DNA of 64,000 nucleotides, from NCBI GenBank assembly GCA_036245805.1, contig BTRK01000003.1:36411215-36475214 (forward strand), given 5' to 3'. Positions 1-11,087 of this stretch are shown piece after piece. The position numbers and the translations under genes are program-made. Positions within the stretch are counted from its first letter, which is position 1. The number at the start of each line of letters is the position of its first letter. This DNA comes from Pristionchus mayeri (lineage: Eukaryota; Nematoda; Chromadorea; Rhabditida; Neodiplogasteridae). The notes under the pieces are model-generated. The model did no database searches. It had not been told where the DNA came from and saw only the letters and a program-made list of their open reading frames with translations.

Positions 1-170
1 CCCTGCATGACTAGTGACGAAATTAATTCCCCGTCCACAATGATTAGGTCTATTGGTGAAGCGGTTGAGAACTAGTCTGGGCCACTTTTCTTCAGACCAA
101 TCTGCATGAACTAGCTACAAATAATACTTCCCCGTCCACAATGCGCGGTCACATTGGTTGGGCGGGGCGG
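1..170. repeat. Two imperfect direct repeats at left edge
   Basis: The words GCATGA-CTAG and CCCCGTCCACAATG occur at about 5-42 and again at about 104-143, so a unit of roughly 100 bp is present twice with divergence. The array may continue to the left of the window. No coding potential was seen. Confidence 0.55.
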
Positions 171-800
171 ATTTGTTGCATTGAGAAACAAAAACAGATG
201 AAAAGCTGGATGACTTATCAAAGCGTTCATTATTGTGTGGCTAACGCGCCAAACACCAGAATGCAGTTGTAGCATTTATAATATTTCGCGTATTCTCACG
301 TCTGATCTCTGAATGAATTGTAGCAGATTATTGTGTATTGAAGACTAAATTATGCTTGTGATCTACTACTTATACAGTATCAGTAGAAAACAGGGTAGTA
401 ACCTTATCATTTGAGTTTAGTTTTGAGTATAATATGAGTTAATTAGCAAGATTTCCGAGTATCCGAGACAGTTATGAGTATAGTTCTCGTATTGGAAAAT
501 TTCTGCTCCGTTTTCGGATATGTTTCAAACGCTCTATATAACTGATTTACTTTTGCTGATGTAACGCGCCTGAAACTGAACATTCCTCAAAAATTTTCCA
601 ATAATAGAGCCCTAGTTATGTGTTTATAGCCGTCCTGCTCTCCATCACATGATTTCTTGTGTTTGTATTAGTAGAGATAAAATGTGATTAATATCACGTT
701 CCGAAAATATATTTCGTGTATATTCCTCGGAAATCTGTTGCCGTTCATTGTCTTGTACTCTAATCCACTGATTATTGAGAACTACATCAGAAATCCACAA
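171..800. other. No gene recognised
   Basis: AT-rich sequence with stops in all frames apart from a short open stretch. I see no splice-consistent exon, RNA gene or clear repeat in it. Confidence 0.5.
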
Positions 801-801
801 T

Positions 802-1288
802 CGGCCTGTTTAATCTGTCAGAAATGTGCGAGAAAAGTTGCGCAAAAAGTTCACGAACTTCTGAGGTGCGTAAAAACTGTTTCTCTCAAAAAACCGCGCT
901 CTCTCGCTCTTTCTCTAACCACCTCGCTGAAAAGTTCACGAACTTTTCAACGAGCTCGATGAAAAGTTCGTGAACTTTTCAGCAAGGTGGTTAGAGAAAG
1001 AGCGAGAGAGCGTGCGATCGGAGAGAGGGAAAAGGAAGCTGAGGTTGTTTACTTCCTTTTCCCTCTCTCCGATCGCACGCTCTCTCTTCTTTCTCTGACT
1101 TTTCTCGCAGATTTTCATCCACCTTTTTTATCGAGCTCGTTGAAAAGTTCGTGAACTTTTCAGCGAGGTGGTTAGAGAAACAGCGAGAGAGCGCGGTTTT
1201 TTGAGAGAAACAGTCTTTACGCACCTCAGAAGTTCGCGAACTTTTTGCGCAACTTTTCTCGCACATTTCTGACAGATTAAACAGGCCG
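802..1288. repeat. Nested palindromic (foldback) element, 0.49 kb
   Basis: The outer arms begin CGGCCTGTTTAATCTGTCAG at 802 and end with the reverse complement at 1288. They stay matched for about 150 nt. Inside lies a second inverted pair: the block at about 975-1045 (GTGGTTAGAGAAAGAGCGAG, then the GATCGGAGAGAGGG core) faces its complement at about 1055-1100. The near-palindrome GAAAAGTTCGTGAACTTTTC recurs three times near the arm/loop junctions. It is probably a non-autonomous DNA element. The flanks share only AAT, so the target duplication is uncertain. Short open frames here read only the repeated arms and are not believed. Confidence 0.75.
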
Positions 1289-1460
1289 AATGTGCGTTTC
1301 CTCTGCCGGTGATAAGGACATACTGAACACTGGGCCCCGCGATTGGCGAGCAGAAATTCTCTGAGCTCTCTTACAACGCGACCGTAGAAATCATGAGAAA
1401 AAATGAAGAATCGGCGCCCGAAGTTTGAACGTTATTCGTGTAGTCGCCCCAGCACAACTC

Positions 1461-1618
1461 AGGAGGAGGTGCCCATATTGGAATCAGACCTGTTTTTTTT
1501 CCTTGGGTGCCTCCCCTACGCTACAGTGACTTTCCAAGTTAGACCCAAGCCAGTACAAGTTGGATTCAGGGCATAGGGGGAGGCACGCAAGGGCTGATTC
1601 CAACTTGGACGCCTCCAC
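1461..1618. repeat. Short inverted-repeat element (MITE-like)
   Basis: A sequence containing TTGGAATCAGACC at about 1473-1490 faces its complement (GGCTGATTCCAACTTGG) at about 1592-1608. Inner matches are CTTGGGTGCCTCCCC against GGGGGAGGCACGCAAG. The whole is about 158 bp with no coding content. Confidence 0.6.
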
Positions 1619-1719
1619 CAAATTCCCTCTCTGTGTTTATATTAGTAATAATAATCTGCTTCTTCGCACGTCTCTCATTTCCTCCCTCATTTCCCTCCCC
1701 GCCTGACTCAGGTCTTCTT

Positions 1720-3466
1720 TTATGATACATCAGGCGCGCACTTTCATCCTTTCGTGTCTGCACTCTCTTCAGTATCTATGCTCCCTCACCGAAGAGAGAG
1801 AGAGCGAGAGAGCTTTCGATATGGAGAGAGCGCAGACAATGGCTCACTTCTCATCTTGGCAAGTGCATCCAAGCTCTCACTCTGCCTTATTAGTAGCCTC
1901 ATCGTTCACTCCTCTCGCCTTGAGTCCGCGGATTTTTTTATATTATTTTTGACTCCACAACAGAACAAAACTGATTATTCGAATCCGCTTCGAACTTGAG
2001 ATGTTGGTGAAACTCAAATGATTCTTGTTCAATCAGGCAATTTTTGAATCTTACTTTCTTACTCTGCATTATTAGCACTTGCGTCGTTCACTCCTGACTC
2101 TCCTTGATGCATTGGAGTTATTTTTTTTTGAAACATCAACCGGCACTTAACGGACAAAGCGAATGTCTTCCGAATGTGAAATTTACGTGGAACTAAACTC
2201 ATTCTAGTTACATTCTATTGTGAAACAGGCAATTGTTAACCGTATGATACATCAGGCGCGCACTTTCTTCTTTTCTTGTCTGCAGTCTCTCTGTTCTCCA
2301 TGAGCTCTCATCGGAAGTCTCTTCATTCCATGCTCTATCGGATGCAACTCTCCTCATTATCCTTGCACTTTCGACGGTTATAGAGAGCGAGAGCGTGCGT
2401 CATGGAGAGAGTACAGCAATAGCTCACTCATCAAGCAATGCATCCAAGCTCACTCACATGGCTTATTAGTTATTTTCTGAAGAGGATGACCTCGCAAAAC
2501 TAATAACTCGAATCTGCAACGAGTATGAAATAATCGCGAAATTTGATTTTGGTTCAATTTTCTTGTGAAAACACTTTCTTTCTTATTATGCTTTAATAGG
2601 CTAACATACACTGTTGCTTTGGCAAAGGTCTCATCACTATTTTTTCGACTACAACCTCTCTCCGTTCTCCATGCTCCCTTCGCCGGTGAGAGGGAGTGAA
2701 AGGGCTTTCGATATGGAGAGATCGCAGACAATAATAGCTCACTTCTCATCTTTGCAAGTGCATCCAAGCTCACAAGGCCTTATTAGTAGCCTCCTAGTTC
2801 ACTCCTCTCCTTTAGGCCTTGGAATTATATTATTGTTTTTTTGCGATATTTCCCCGGATCCAAACTGACAATTCGAATCTGGTTCGAATTTGAGATAGTG
2901 GTGAAACTTAAATGATTCCTGTTCAAGTTACTTGTGAAACAGTCCATTTTTTAACCTAATTCTCATGATACATCAGGCGCGCAAAAATCCTTTCGTGCCT
3001 GAACTCTCCTCGTTATCCGTGCTTTCTCGTCGGTGAGAGGGAGCGAGAGATCGTTCGATATAGAGAGAGTTCAGACAATAGCTCACTTCTCATCCTGACA
3101 AGTGCATCCAAGCTCTCACTCTGCCTTATTAGTAGCTACATCGTTCACACCCCGTTTTGAGGCCTTTTAATTAATTTATTCTTGTATATTTTTTGACGCA
3201 GTGACCTTCTCGAAACTGACTATGCGAATCTGATTCGAATTTGAGAGATTGGTGAAACTGAAATTATTTCGGTTCAAATATTTAATGAAATAGCCAATTT
3301 TGAGCATTTGTTTCATACAATGCCAGTTAGCACTTGCGTTGATAACATCATCTTCGCAAGTAAATAAACGCTCACTCTGCCTTATTAGTATAATCATCGT
3401 TCACTCCTCTCGCCTTGAGGACACACGATTATTTGATTTTATTTTGCCTAATGCACTGGATCATAA
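1720..3466 (+). repeat. Diverged tandem/direct repeat units with CT/GA hairpins
   Basis: The phrase ATGATACATCAGGCGCGCA starts units at 1722, 2244 and 2965. Each unit continues with a CTCTC-rich stretch, a GAGAGAG-rich stretch and then AAGTGCATCCAAGCTC, CCTTATTAGTAGC and ACTGAnTATTCGAATC. Within units, GTCTGCACTCTC (about 1757) can pair with GAGAGAGCGCAGAC (about 1823), giving a hairpin. Spacing between units is irregular (about 520 and 720 bp), so deletions have occurred. The last unit is split by foldback A and resumes at 4605. Small open frames in the units are not conserved between copies. Confidence 0.7.
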
Positions 3467-4600
3467 AACACACTATCTGACAGAATCGAAATAGACTTGG
3501 CACAGGCCGAAAATTCGAATTAATTCTGACTTCAGCAATAGGTCGGCTTCAACGAGGGAAACTTCCGAGCATCGCCAGATTTTCGATCCGCATCCGCGCG
3601 GTCGCGGGCGCGGATTTTGAAACAAAATACAGTAATCCTCGAAAATTTTTATATTAATCCCAAACGCTGCGGCAGTAGGGGCGCTGTATTCCTTGACAAA
3701 TTCTAAGACTTTTTTACTTCGGTGAATTTTTCGATCAGATTTCATCGAAAGCAGAAAATCGATAATTTCACTTTTACTTCTGACATTATATTTTTTGTGG
3801 AAAATTTTCCTCTTGAGGGGAGAAATTTTATTCGTGCTATCGCTTGCGCATGCACTAACAAACATTCCACATAAAAATCATAATTTATAAAAAATACACT
3901 ATCGACGAATTTTGGCAAAATGTGCCCATAACTTGAATTATGGTGCACAGATTACTGTAGCCGATTTTCCTGAACTTTGCTTATTTGCGTTAAATTGCAT
4001 AAATTCAAGCACTAGAGCATCAAATGTGCAATGCGAGAATCAATGAGTGGGCGAAACGTGGTTATTTTGTTTAAATAACGATATTCAGAAAAAGCGGCCA
4101 CAGTAATATGCACACCATAATTCAAATTATGGGCACATTTTTCCAAAATTCGTCGATAGTGTATTTTTTATAAATTATGATTTTAATGTGGAATGTTTGT
4201 TAGTGCATGCGCAAGCGATAGCACGAATAAAATTTCTCCCCTCAAGAGGAAAATTTTCCACAAAAATATAATGTCAGAAGTAAAAGTGAAATTATCGATT
4301 TTCTGCTTTCGATGAAATCTGATCGAAAAATTCACCGAAGTAAAAAAGTCTTAGAATTTGTCAAGGAATACAGCGCCCCTACTGCTGCAGTGTTTGGGAT
4401 TAATATAAACATTTTCGAGGATTACTGTATTTTGTTTCAAAATCCGCGCCCGCGACCGCGCGGATGCGGATCGAAAATCTGGCGATGCTCGGAAGTTTCC
4501 CTCGTTGAGGCCGACCTATTGCTGAAGTCAGAATTAATTCGAATTTTCGGCCTGTGCCAAGTCGCTGAAGAAATATGTTGATTTTCTCAGATAGTGTGTT
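3467..4600. mobile_element. Foldback element A (AACACACTATCTGA termini)
   Basis: A 1134-bp element with inverted arms of roughly 500 nt (3467 to about 3975, and about 4090-4600). The terminal repeats read AACACACTATCTGA. Both flanks carry ATAA (3463-3466 and 4601-4604). Removing the element and one ATAA restores the interrupted repeat unit (GGATC-ATAA-CTGATTATTCG), which is good evidence for transposition with a 4-bp target duplication. No transposase is present, so it is non-autonomous. It belongs with copies B (19.4 kb) and C (35.1 kb) and the fragment at 28.2 kb. Both arms contain an open frame beginning MKSDRKI. Confidence 0.85.
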
Positions 4601-4604
4601 ATAA

Positions 4605-5760
4605 CTGATTATTCGAATCTGATTCGAATTTGAGTTTTTTTTTAGACTCAAATGATTCCGGTTAAAGCTTCTTGTGAAATAATGCAATTTTGAACCTTTC
4701 TTTTATTAAATTGTTGCATGCTCGTTACCACTACCGTGATAAACCAAAAAATGAGTACTACTATGTGTTTTTTCTGAAAAAATATTTTATGTTTTTTTCA
4801 CGGCTAGTATCCGATATAATATTGGCGTTTGTAAATTTGTTTCGTGTTTGAGAAACGCGTGAAACGCATCTGATTTCCATTCTGTTTAGTTCTGAAAAAA
4901 ATGATAATCCAATGAATGTTCAACAATTCAGATTTACTGTCCCGAAACATACTAACCTACATTATTGACTCTAGTTCTATCTCACTATTGCCGCGCTTAG
5001 CTTATAATTAATAACACGAGCGTGTTCCGTTTAATTAATTCAGAGAAACAGTTACGCTCAGCAATTCCGCGATCACTAGATTCTCTACCTCTGTTTTCTC
5101 AGTTGCCTTCACCTTTACCCTTTGTCGATCTACGCCACAGCAACAACGGTGTTTACCTTAGTAATCGTAAAGGCGCCGAATATTGTGATAAAGCGAATGT
5201 ATTTCATGCTCAAAATACCCCTAATCGTCGCTCTGTTTTCCTCCGTTTCGAAAATGTTTTCAACCACGAATACTAGACAAATCTCGCTGCCGCTTCAGGG
5301 AAAATAGTCTCATCTCCAGCTTAGCGACTGAATTGGATTCCGCCCTACCTGATAACTAGAATACGAAATCCGAGCCGTAGTTCGCTTGGGTTTGAAGAGA
5401 CTTTGGTATCGGTTCTATAAGTCTACTGATCACTATCCCTGGAAGCATCTAGTAGCCGGTCTCGGCGCACTGCCCCACCTAGCGTCTCTCGATGCCGCAG
5501 AACTGTTATATCTGTGCTGCATGACTTTCTTCCGAACTGAACGCAGAAGAGATATCGAATACTCTATCAGTCCTACTTATTCATTTTGCTAATATTTTGT
5601 TTACAACGAGCCTGCAAGAATTACTGACTTTACAATTTTGTTTCGAATTTGACAATCACTCGAAGCTCAACTGAAACCGATCCAGTCTTCTTTTGAATCA
5701 GTTGTTCTCTCTAATCTCAGAAAAGTTCGAATAGCACATCGGCAACTCTACTTCCTACTC
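4605..5760. other. No gene recognised; tail of repeat unit
   Basis: The first 90 nt finish the repeat unit interrupted by element A. The remainder holds two short open frames (5022-5276 and 5386-5592) without recognisable protein features or splice context. I cannot call a gene here. Confidence 0.5.
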
Positions 5761-7330
5761 TAAAATGCGACGGCGTACCCCTCTCATCTACTCGCCCTTG
5801 TGCATGGCTAGGAATCCATTAAAACCTTTGTCGCCCTCACTACCAAAGAGAGAGCACGAACACGTACGAGTGTCGTTTCTTGAGCAATGGTCTTCCTCTC
5901 TCCAAACCGCATACTCTCTCATCGGGCAGAGAGACGAGAGAGCATGCAATTCGAGGAGAGCCAGATCACTACTCCGCTTCTTGCGAAGTCGTCCCTGGTG
6001 CAGTAGCGCAATTGTGCTGCTACTTTTTCTTCTTCTTTCTTCCCCTGCATGGAACGCACCCCAATTAATTTGCGCGCGCTCTCTACATTCCGCGTGCTCT
6101 CTCGCACAGTAGACTTCACGAGGCGATACTGTCTCTTTATTCTGCACACTCTCTCGCAACTCAACATGCGGCCGAGCGTTGAAGATACTTTGTGAAGAGA
6201 TGTGAGCGAAACTAGAGCGTTTTCTGCTATTATTTTCATCCATTCGGCGCGCGTTCCCGCACTGACTTGCTAGTAAACCGAGACACGCAACTTATCAGTC
6301 TACGCATTATCCCGCAACTCACCCAACTCTAGAGTAAGCGTATGTGAGCAATACTGTATATTAGGCGACAGAGGTGAAGCGACTCCGAAAATATGCGCGA
6401 AACTAGACAATTATCGCGCGCTTTCGCGTCGCTATTTCAGGTCTCGTGTGAGAGATAAGCAAATATGTGCGTCATCTCCGCGTAGTTGCGAGTTTCCCCG
6501 CTGTGCTCCCACATTTTTCATTAATTTTACCCGATGTTGCACGAGTTTGAACTGAATTTTTAAGTTATAACATAGTTCTGATCAACTTGTACCAGATTTG
6601 AGTCTTGTTCAGAAATTGCACGATTCCAAAAGCCATTTGGTGCCCAAATTATCGAGTTTGCAGTGAATTCCGAGCGAATCGCAAAACTTTCCTAGAGCGC
6701 CTACTTTGAAAGCAGGCAAAGGCAGTAATTTGCATCCCTGAGGAGCGGAGAGAGAATGGTTCTCTTAATTCCGCATGCTATCTCACATTGTCTGCTGGGG
6801 CGAGAGAGAACGCTAGATCGAGAGGGAGACGTGCCCAGGTTCGAGCAGCTAAAAGCCTGAACGCTAACTGGACCAATTTTCGAGCGAGAGCAACAGATGC
6901 CTCTCGAGATCTCGACAAATCTTCACACCTCGCCTCTTTGCGCCTTCAATTGTACGAATTTATCGGCCAATTTGTAAAATTTTCGCTTTTGTTCAGCAGA
7001 ATGCATGCAGAGTAACAATGTTTTTGCGGTCGGGACAATTTTTCCTCCCTCTTCATATTGCGGCTTCGATTATACGGCTTCCATACTCCGTTTCCCACCT
7101 GAATCAACTCCCGAAATGCAATCAGGAAGCGCCGATTTTGCAGGAGAAATCGCGAATTTAACTTGGCGTCCGATGATAAGCTCTGGCAGATCAGAGAGAT
7201 AAGAAACTATGGAGAATGGAGAGACTAAAACTCGAGACTTCAAACTAGAATTGGTCAGAGAAGGGAGAGATAGTCTGTGAAGGGAGGAGAGTGCAGAGAG
7301 ACATCCGACATGAATTCGTTGCTTATCTGC
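5761..7330. other. CT/GA-rich low-complexity intergenic DNA
   Basis: Repeated CTCTCTC / GAGAGAG stretches alternate with words such as GAGAGAGCATGCAATTC (about 5938) and CCGCATGCTATCTC (about 6773), resembling the hairpin cores of the 1.7-3.5 kb repeats. Overlapping open frames on both strands (5765-6243) reflect the biased composition. No gene is supported. Confidence 0.45.
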
Positions 7331-9300
7331 CTCTCTCTCTCTCTTTCGCGCCTCCCCTAGCTGCTAATCTTTTGCCTCTCCTCTCACTTCCATACCGGAA
7401 GCTGCGGCTTCCGAGGATTCTGAGGATTTGACGATGCGAATCTCTCTCTGGGAGATCGAATCTTCAACACTTCATATCGCGATTGTAGTATTAGGTCCTT
7501 TTTACACACTTTTTCGCTGTTTCTAATACCTGTCTCTTCTTAGTTTCTGTTCATTTCACTAACTGCTTTTTCTCCCATCGCATAACATCCATATGATATC
7601 ATAGGCAGTGATAATGTTGAAAGTGAGAGTGTGCCTTTTGTGAATTTGACGATGTGAATCTCTCTCTGGGATAATTCTATGCGGGCTCAAATCTCTCATC
7701 ATATGTTGGCCTGGCACTCAGTTTTGTGAACCATATTGTCGTGAATGAATTGTGTCATCACAGAGATTCTCCTTATTTTCACTACTTACATCAATGGTAT
7801 TCCTGGAAGTGAGATGCTGTAGCATCTGAGGGTTAGCGAATCTCGCTCGTGAATGATTTCAACTCCAGATATCGAAATCGTAGGACTAGGTCCTTTTCTC
7901 ACTCCTTCTGATTGCCTAATGGGTCAAATGCTCTTCATATGCCTTGAAATCATGACTGCTCTCCTTCATATCTCCCACTCTCTATCAATCATCGAAAGCC
8001 ATGTATCCTCCTGCTCGCACGTTAGAGGTTGTAGCTTCCGAGGATTCCGAGGATTTTGTGAAGCAGGATGCGGGTTCAAAACTTCATATTGATAGCTTAC
8101 TGTTTCTGATAGTTCCTCGACAGTGCATGTACATGCGAGATAGCGACAACGTTTTACTCCACATGAAATGAAGAGAAATTGGTTTCGTTTCTCGAACTGT
8201 AGTAGAAGTGACGCGACCTCATCGAAGATCCAACCAGTTTTGAAAGCAATCTGGCGTGACGAGCGTCATTCTCAATATTCACACCCTCGCACTGAATCTT
8301 GATATCAAAACACGCGTTATAGCCAGTTTTCGAAAACCAATTCCACGCTCCCTTCATTTTACCCAGTTTTTCTCACGCTGTCAGACAAAACAGTTAAGCA
8401 AATACTCGAATGTATTGTTCGTTTACCCTTGGCAACAGTTAGTCATCTCGATAATTCGCGTTTCCCTTGAAAACAAGGCATGAGGGCCTTACTCATAAGT
8501 GGACGATCTTCATGAACCTGCTCTCGAGTTTGCTCATCTATCTTTCACAATTCGGTCTGTAGAAAGTGTGAAGACTAAACAGGCGATAACCCGAGTTTCG
8601 AGCTCAAGTTGTCGTTAGAATCCGGACCAAATCCGACACTGGACTATACGCCCTCGAATCATTGTCATCCTCTCTTGCAGTGAGGCCAACGGCCATACCT
8701 CTCTACATTTTAGCGTCTGGCTCATAATTTAGCGCGATTTGCGCTTCTAATGCTGACAAAGTTCCACGCATGTTTTTCTCTGAACAATCTCTGCCTAGCG
8801 GGTAGAGAAAATCCTATGGGATACAATTATCTGTCTTTTCATTCTGCTTATTTGCTTGCACGCGGAATTGATCGCGCGCACAGGGTGGTATGGTTGTTGA
8901 AAGACTCACTCGTGTTCATTTTTTTGAAATTGTAGAATGTTTTTGTATTAGAATCACCTTCTTTATCGCTGAAAGAAAATACGTGCGCAGAATATTGAAA
9001 GTTGTTCAAATGCTCATTACATCGCGATAACAGTTACTCATCTCGCTAATTCGCGATTCCCTCCAAAACAAGTCCTTAGTGCCTTATTCATCAGTGAAAG
9101 AACTTGAAAGATCAAGCTATCGAGGTTTCCCCTCTATTTCCGTGATTCTCAGTATTCAGTATAACACCCTCGCGTCGACTCCAGATATCATTACGCTAGA
9201 GCTAGAGAATTCCCTCTCTTCTATAATTCGAGAAATGATATTCTGCTACCTTTATCTTATAGACCCACGCTGCTAGGTAGAGAGAGAGATAGTAGTAGTA
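7331..9300. repeat. Weak, diverged direct repeats
   Basis: The phrases TTCCGAGGATTCnGAGGATTT (7408, 8036) and GATGnGAATCTCTCTCTGGGA (7433, 7649) recur. The block around ACTCATCTCGCTAATTCGCG (about 9034) repeats one around AGTCATCTCGATAATTCGCG (about 8440), followed by similar GCCTTA(C/T)TCAT text. This suggests an old repeated unit of several hundred bp. No coding region is supported. Confidence 0.5.
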
Positions 9301-11080
9301 AGGTCGTATTCGGAAGCCCATGATACGTGTTTTGATGGCGCAGATTCTCGATGCGACGACTATTTTTCGATTCAAGCGGTGCTGTCTAAGATCTTGGATA
9401 TTTTCTAGCGTAATTGTCCCAGGTATCTATCGTTATCTTTTCTTGTGTAGTTCCCTTTTTGTTTGCCAATTGCCTTAGTTATCTCATCTTCACGGCGTGG
9501 TACCTTTTCAAATGTTTTTCGCAAGTTTGCTACATTTATGGGTCATCAACAAGTAAACTTCTGAAAACGGCTGGTAGATTGCCAACTCTTTGAGCTTTCT
9601 TACCTCTGGCCCTCCCTCTGTGAAACGAAAAATCTTCTGTCCGACTTCTTCAATCCTCGACCAATGACCACTAACTCTACCCCGCTCTGTCGTCGATTAA
9701 AAAGAAAGGGAGCAGATGATTCGGCCGATTTCCCGTCATTGCACATGCTAAAAGCCATCAACAGTTAGCTGTGCGTGACGTCACACACCGTTCTCATCAG
9801 AGACTCAGTAATCGTTGCTCTCCCTCCCTCTCCCTCTAACTCTTTCTCTCACTGGTAAGGCTGAGCTAGAGAGCATGCGGAAATGAGAGAGTCCAGAGGC
9901 CTCATTACGTAATCGTTGTTGACATACCGGGAGGAGATCAGAGGATTCTCTGATTCTCTTCAACTTCTATGCTCTTTTGCATTACTGTCGAGATAGATAG
10001 ATAGAGAGAGTGGAGAAAGAAGAGAGAAAGTAGAAAGGAAATGCGAGAGATTTGAGAAGCTAACGAGCCCCTACTAATTGGTCACGTCCTCCTCTCGCCC
10101 CCTTCTTTCCACTACTCATATTCTGAGACTCTTCATTTGCCGTGTTCTCTAGAGCAAGCAAAATAGAGCAGGATAATGAGAGACGATCATTAGTCCGCTC
10201 CCCTACGCAAGCGCGCATTCGGCCGTACCACTCAATCGAGGTTGTTGGCCTTCAAGAGTCGGAAGAACGTATCTAAATCTGTGTAGGTCACACTATCTTC
10301 ACTAGTCTGAGAGATAGTTAACTAATTTCGAAATTTTCCATCTTCCTTTTGCTAAACTGGGATCTGAGAGATTGCGTAAATATGTCGTATTTCGATCGAA
10401 ATTCTCATTCACAGGTAGTGCCTGGAACTGGTCTCCTTGTCACCACTAGAGTTCAAAATTCGAGAAATCGTATCTTCATTCAACACGCTCTCTCGACCCA
10501 TCGTGTGAGACTGTGTGGAGAATTATGGGAGCGTGGTATCACTTCTCGAACACTTGTCGCCACCCACACACACACACCTTCTTGCGCATCTGTTATGTTC
10601 CCATGCGTCGCCATCAATGCCTGCATGCCTTTCCGCCTCCCTCGCAATATTGCGCTTATTATCGGTCTTCCTAGTCATTGCGGCCAATATCTTCTCTCTT
10701 ATCCTGAGCTTGATATTTGTTCTCGTTTTGATTCCTTCACTTGCATACACTCTGAGACTATGTGCAGGGAGGATCTTCGAAAGCTATTTCCTTGTTCATT
10801 CTTCGAACTATTGCATCGGTCCGAGAGCGCGGAAGGAATCAATTTCTTGCAATGTCTAGCTCTAACTATGCATTTAAATAAGGAATCTAGATCTTTATGA
10901 AAAGCTTTAGAACTCCCTTGCATTGAAAATATCATAATAATCTCTCCCACTAACTCTGCTCGTAAACTTTTCCGATAGTGTAACTCTGTTCTTACCAATT
11001 TCTATTGTAGAATAAACATCAGTTCACAGTCATCGTCATTCTGGAATTGTAGTTCCAAAAAGCTTTTTAATGCTCAATTT
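9301..11080. other. Intergenic region upstream of the four-span gene
   Basis: It contains another CT/GA-rich hairpin block (about 9815-9905), a short (CA)n run at about 10,564 and two overlapping open frames on the plus strand. The longer (10,349-10,900, 183 codons) is Cys/His/Ser-rich with no family resemblance. The other (10,515-10,859) has a hydrophobic middle. Neither shows conserved features, so I leave both unnamed. Promoter elements for the gene at 11,088 could lie here, but I cannot point to one. Confidence 0.4.
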
Positions 11081-11084
11081 CCAG
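11075..11084 (+). promoter_or_regulatory. Probable 3' splice (possibly trans-splice) acceptor before the start codon
   Basis: CAATTTCCAG ends at 11,084, only three bases before the ATG. In nematodes an acceptor this close to the start codon commonly receives a spliced leader. It could instead end an intron whose upstream exon I cannot see. Confidence 0.55.
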
Positions 11085-11087
11085 CAG

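Noticed and set aside
942..1160. Heat-shock-like dyads in GAAAAGTTCGTGAACTTTTC
   Set aside because: Only one correctly spaced TTC-GAA pair per site; the outer triplets are out of the 5-bp register. The symmetry is better explained by the foldback structure.
5765..6243. Overlapping frames on both strands
   Set aside because: CT/GA-rich sequence is stop-poor. No conserved motif.
10349..10900. 183-codon frame as a gene
   Set aside because: Skewed composition, no recognisable domain, a competing frame over the same bases, and no splice context. Kept only as a note.
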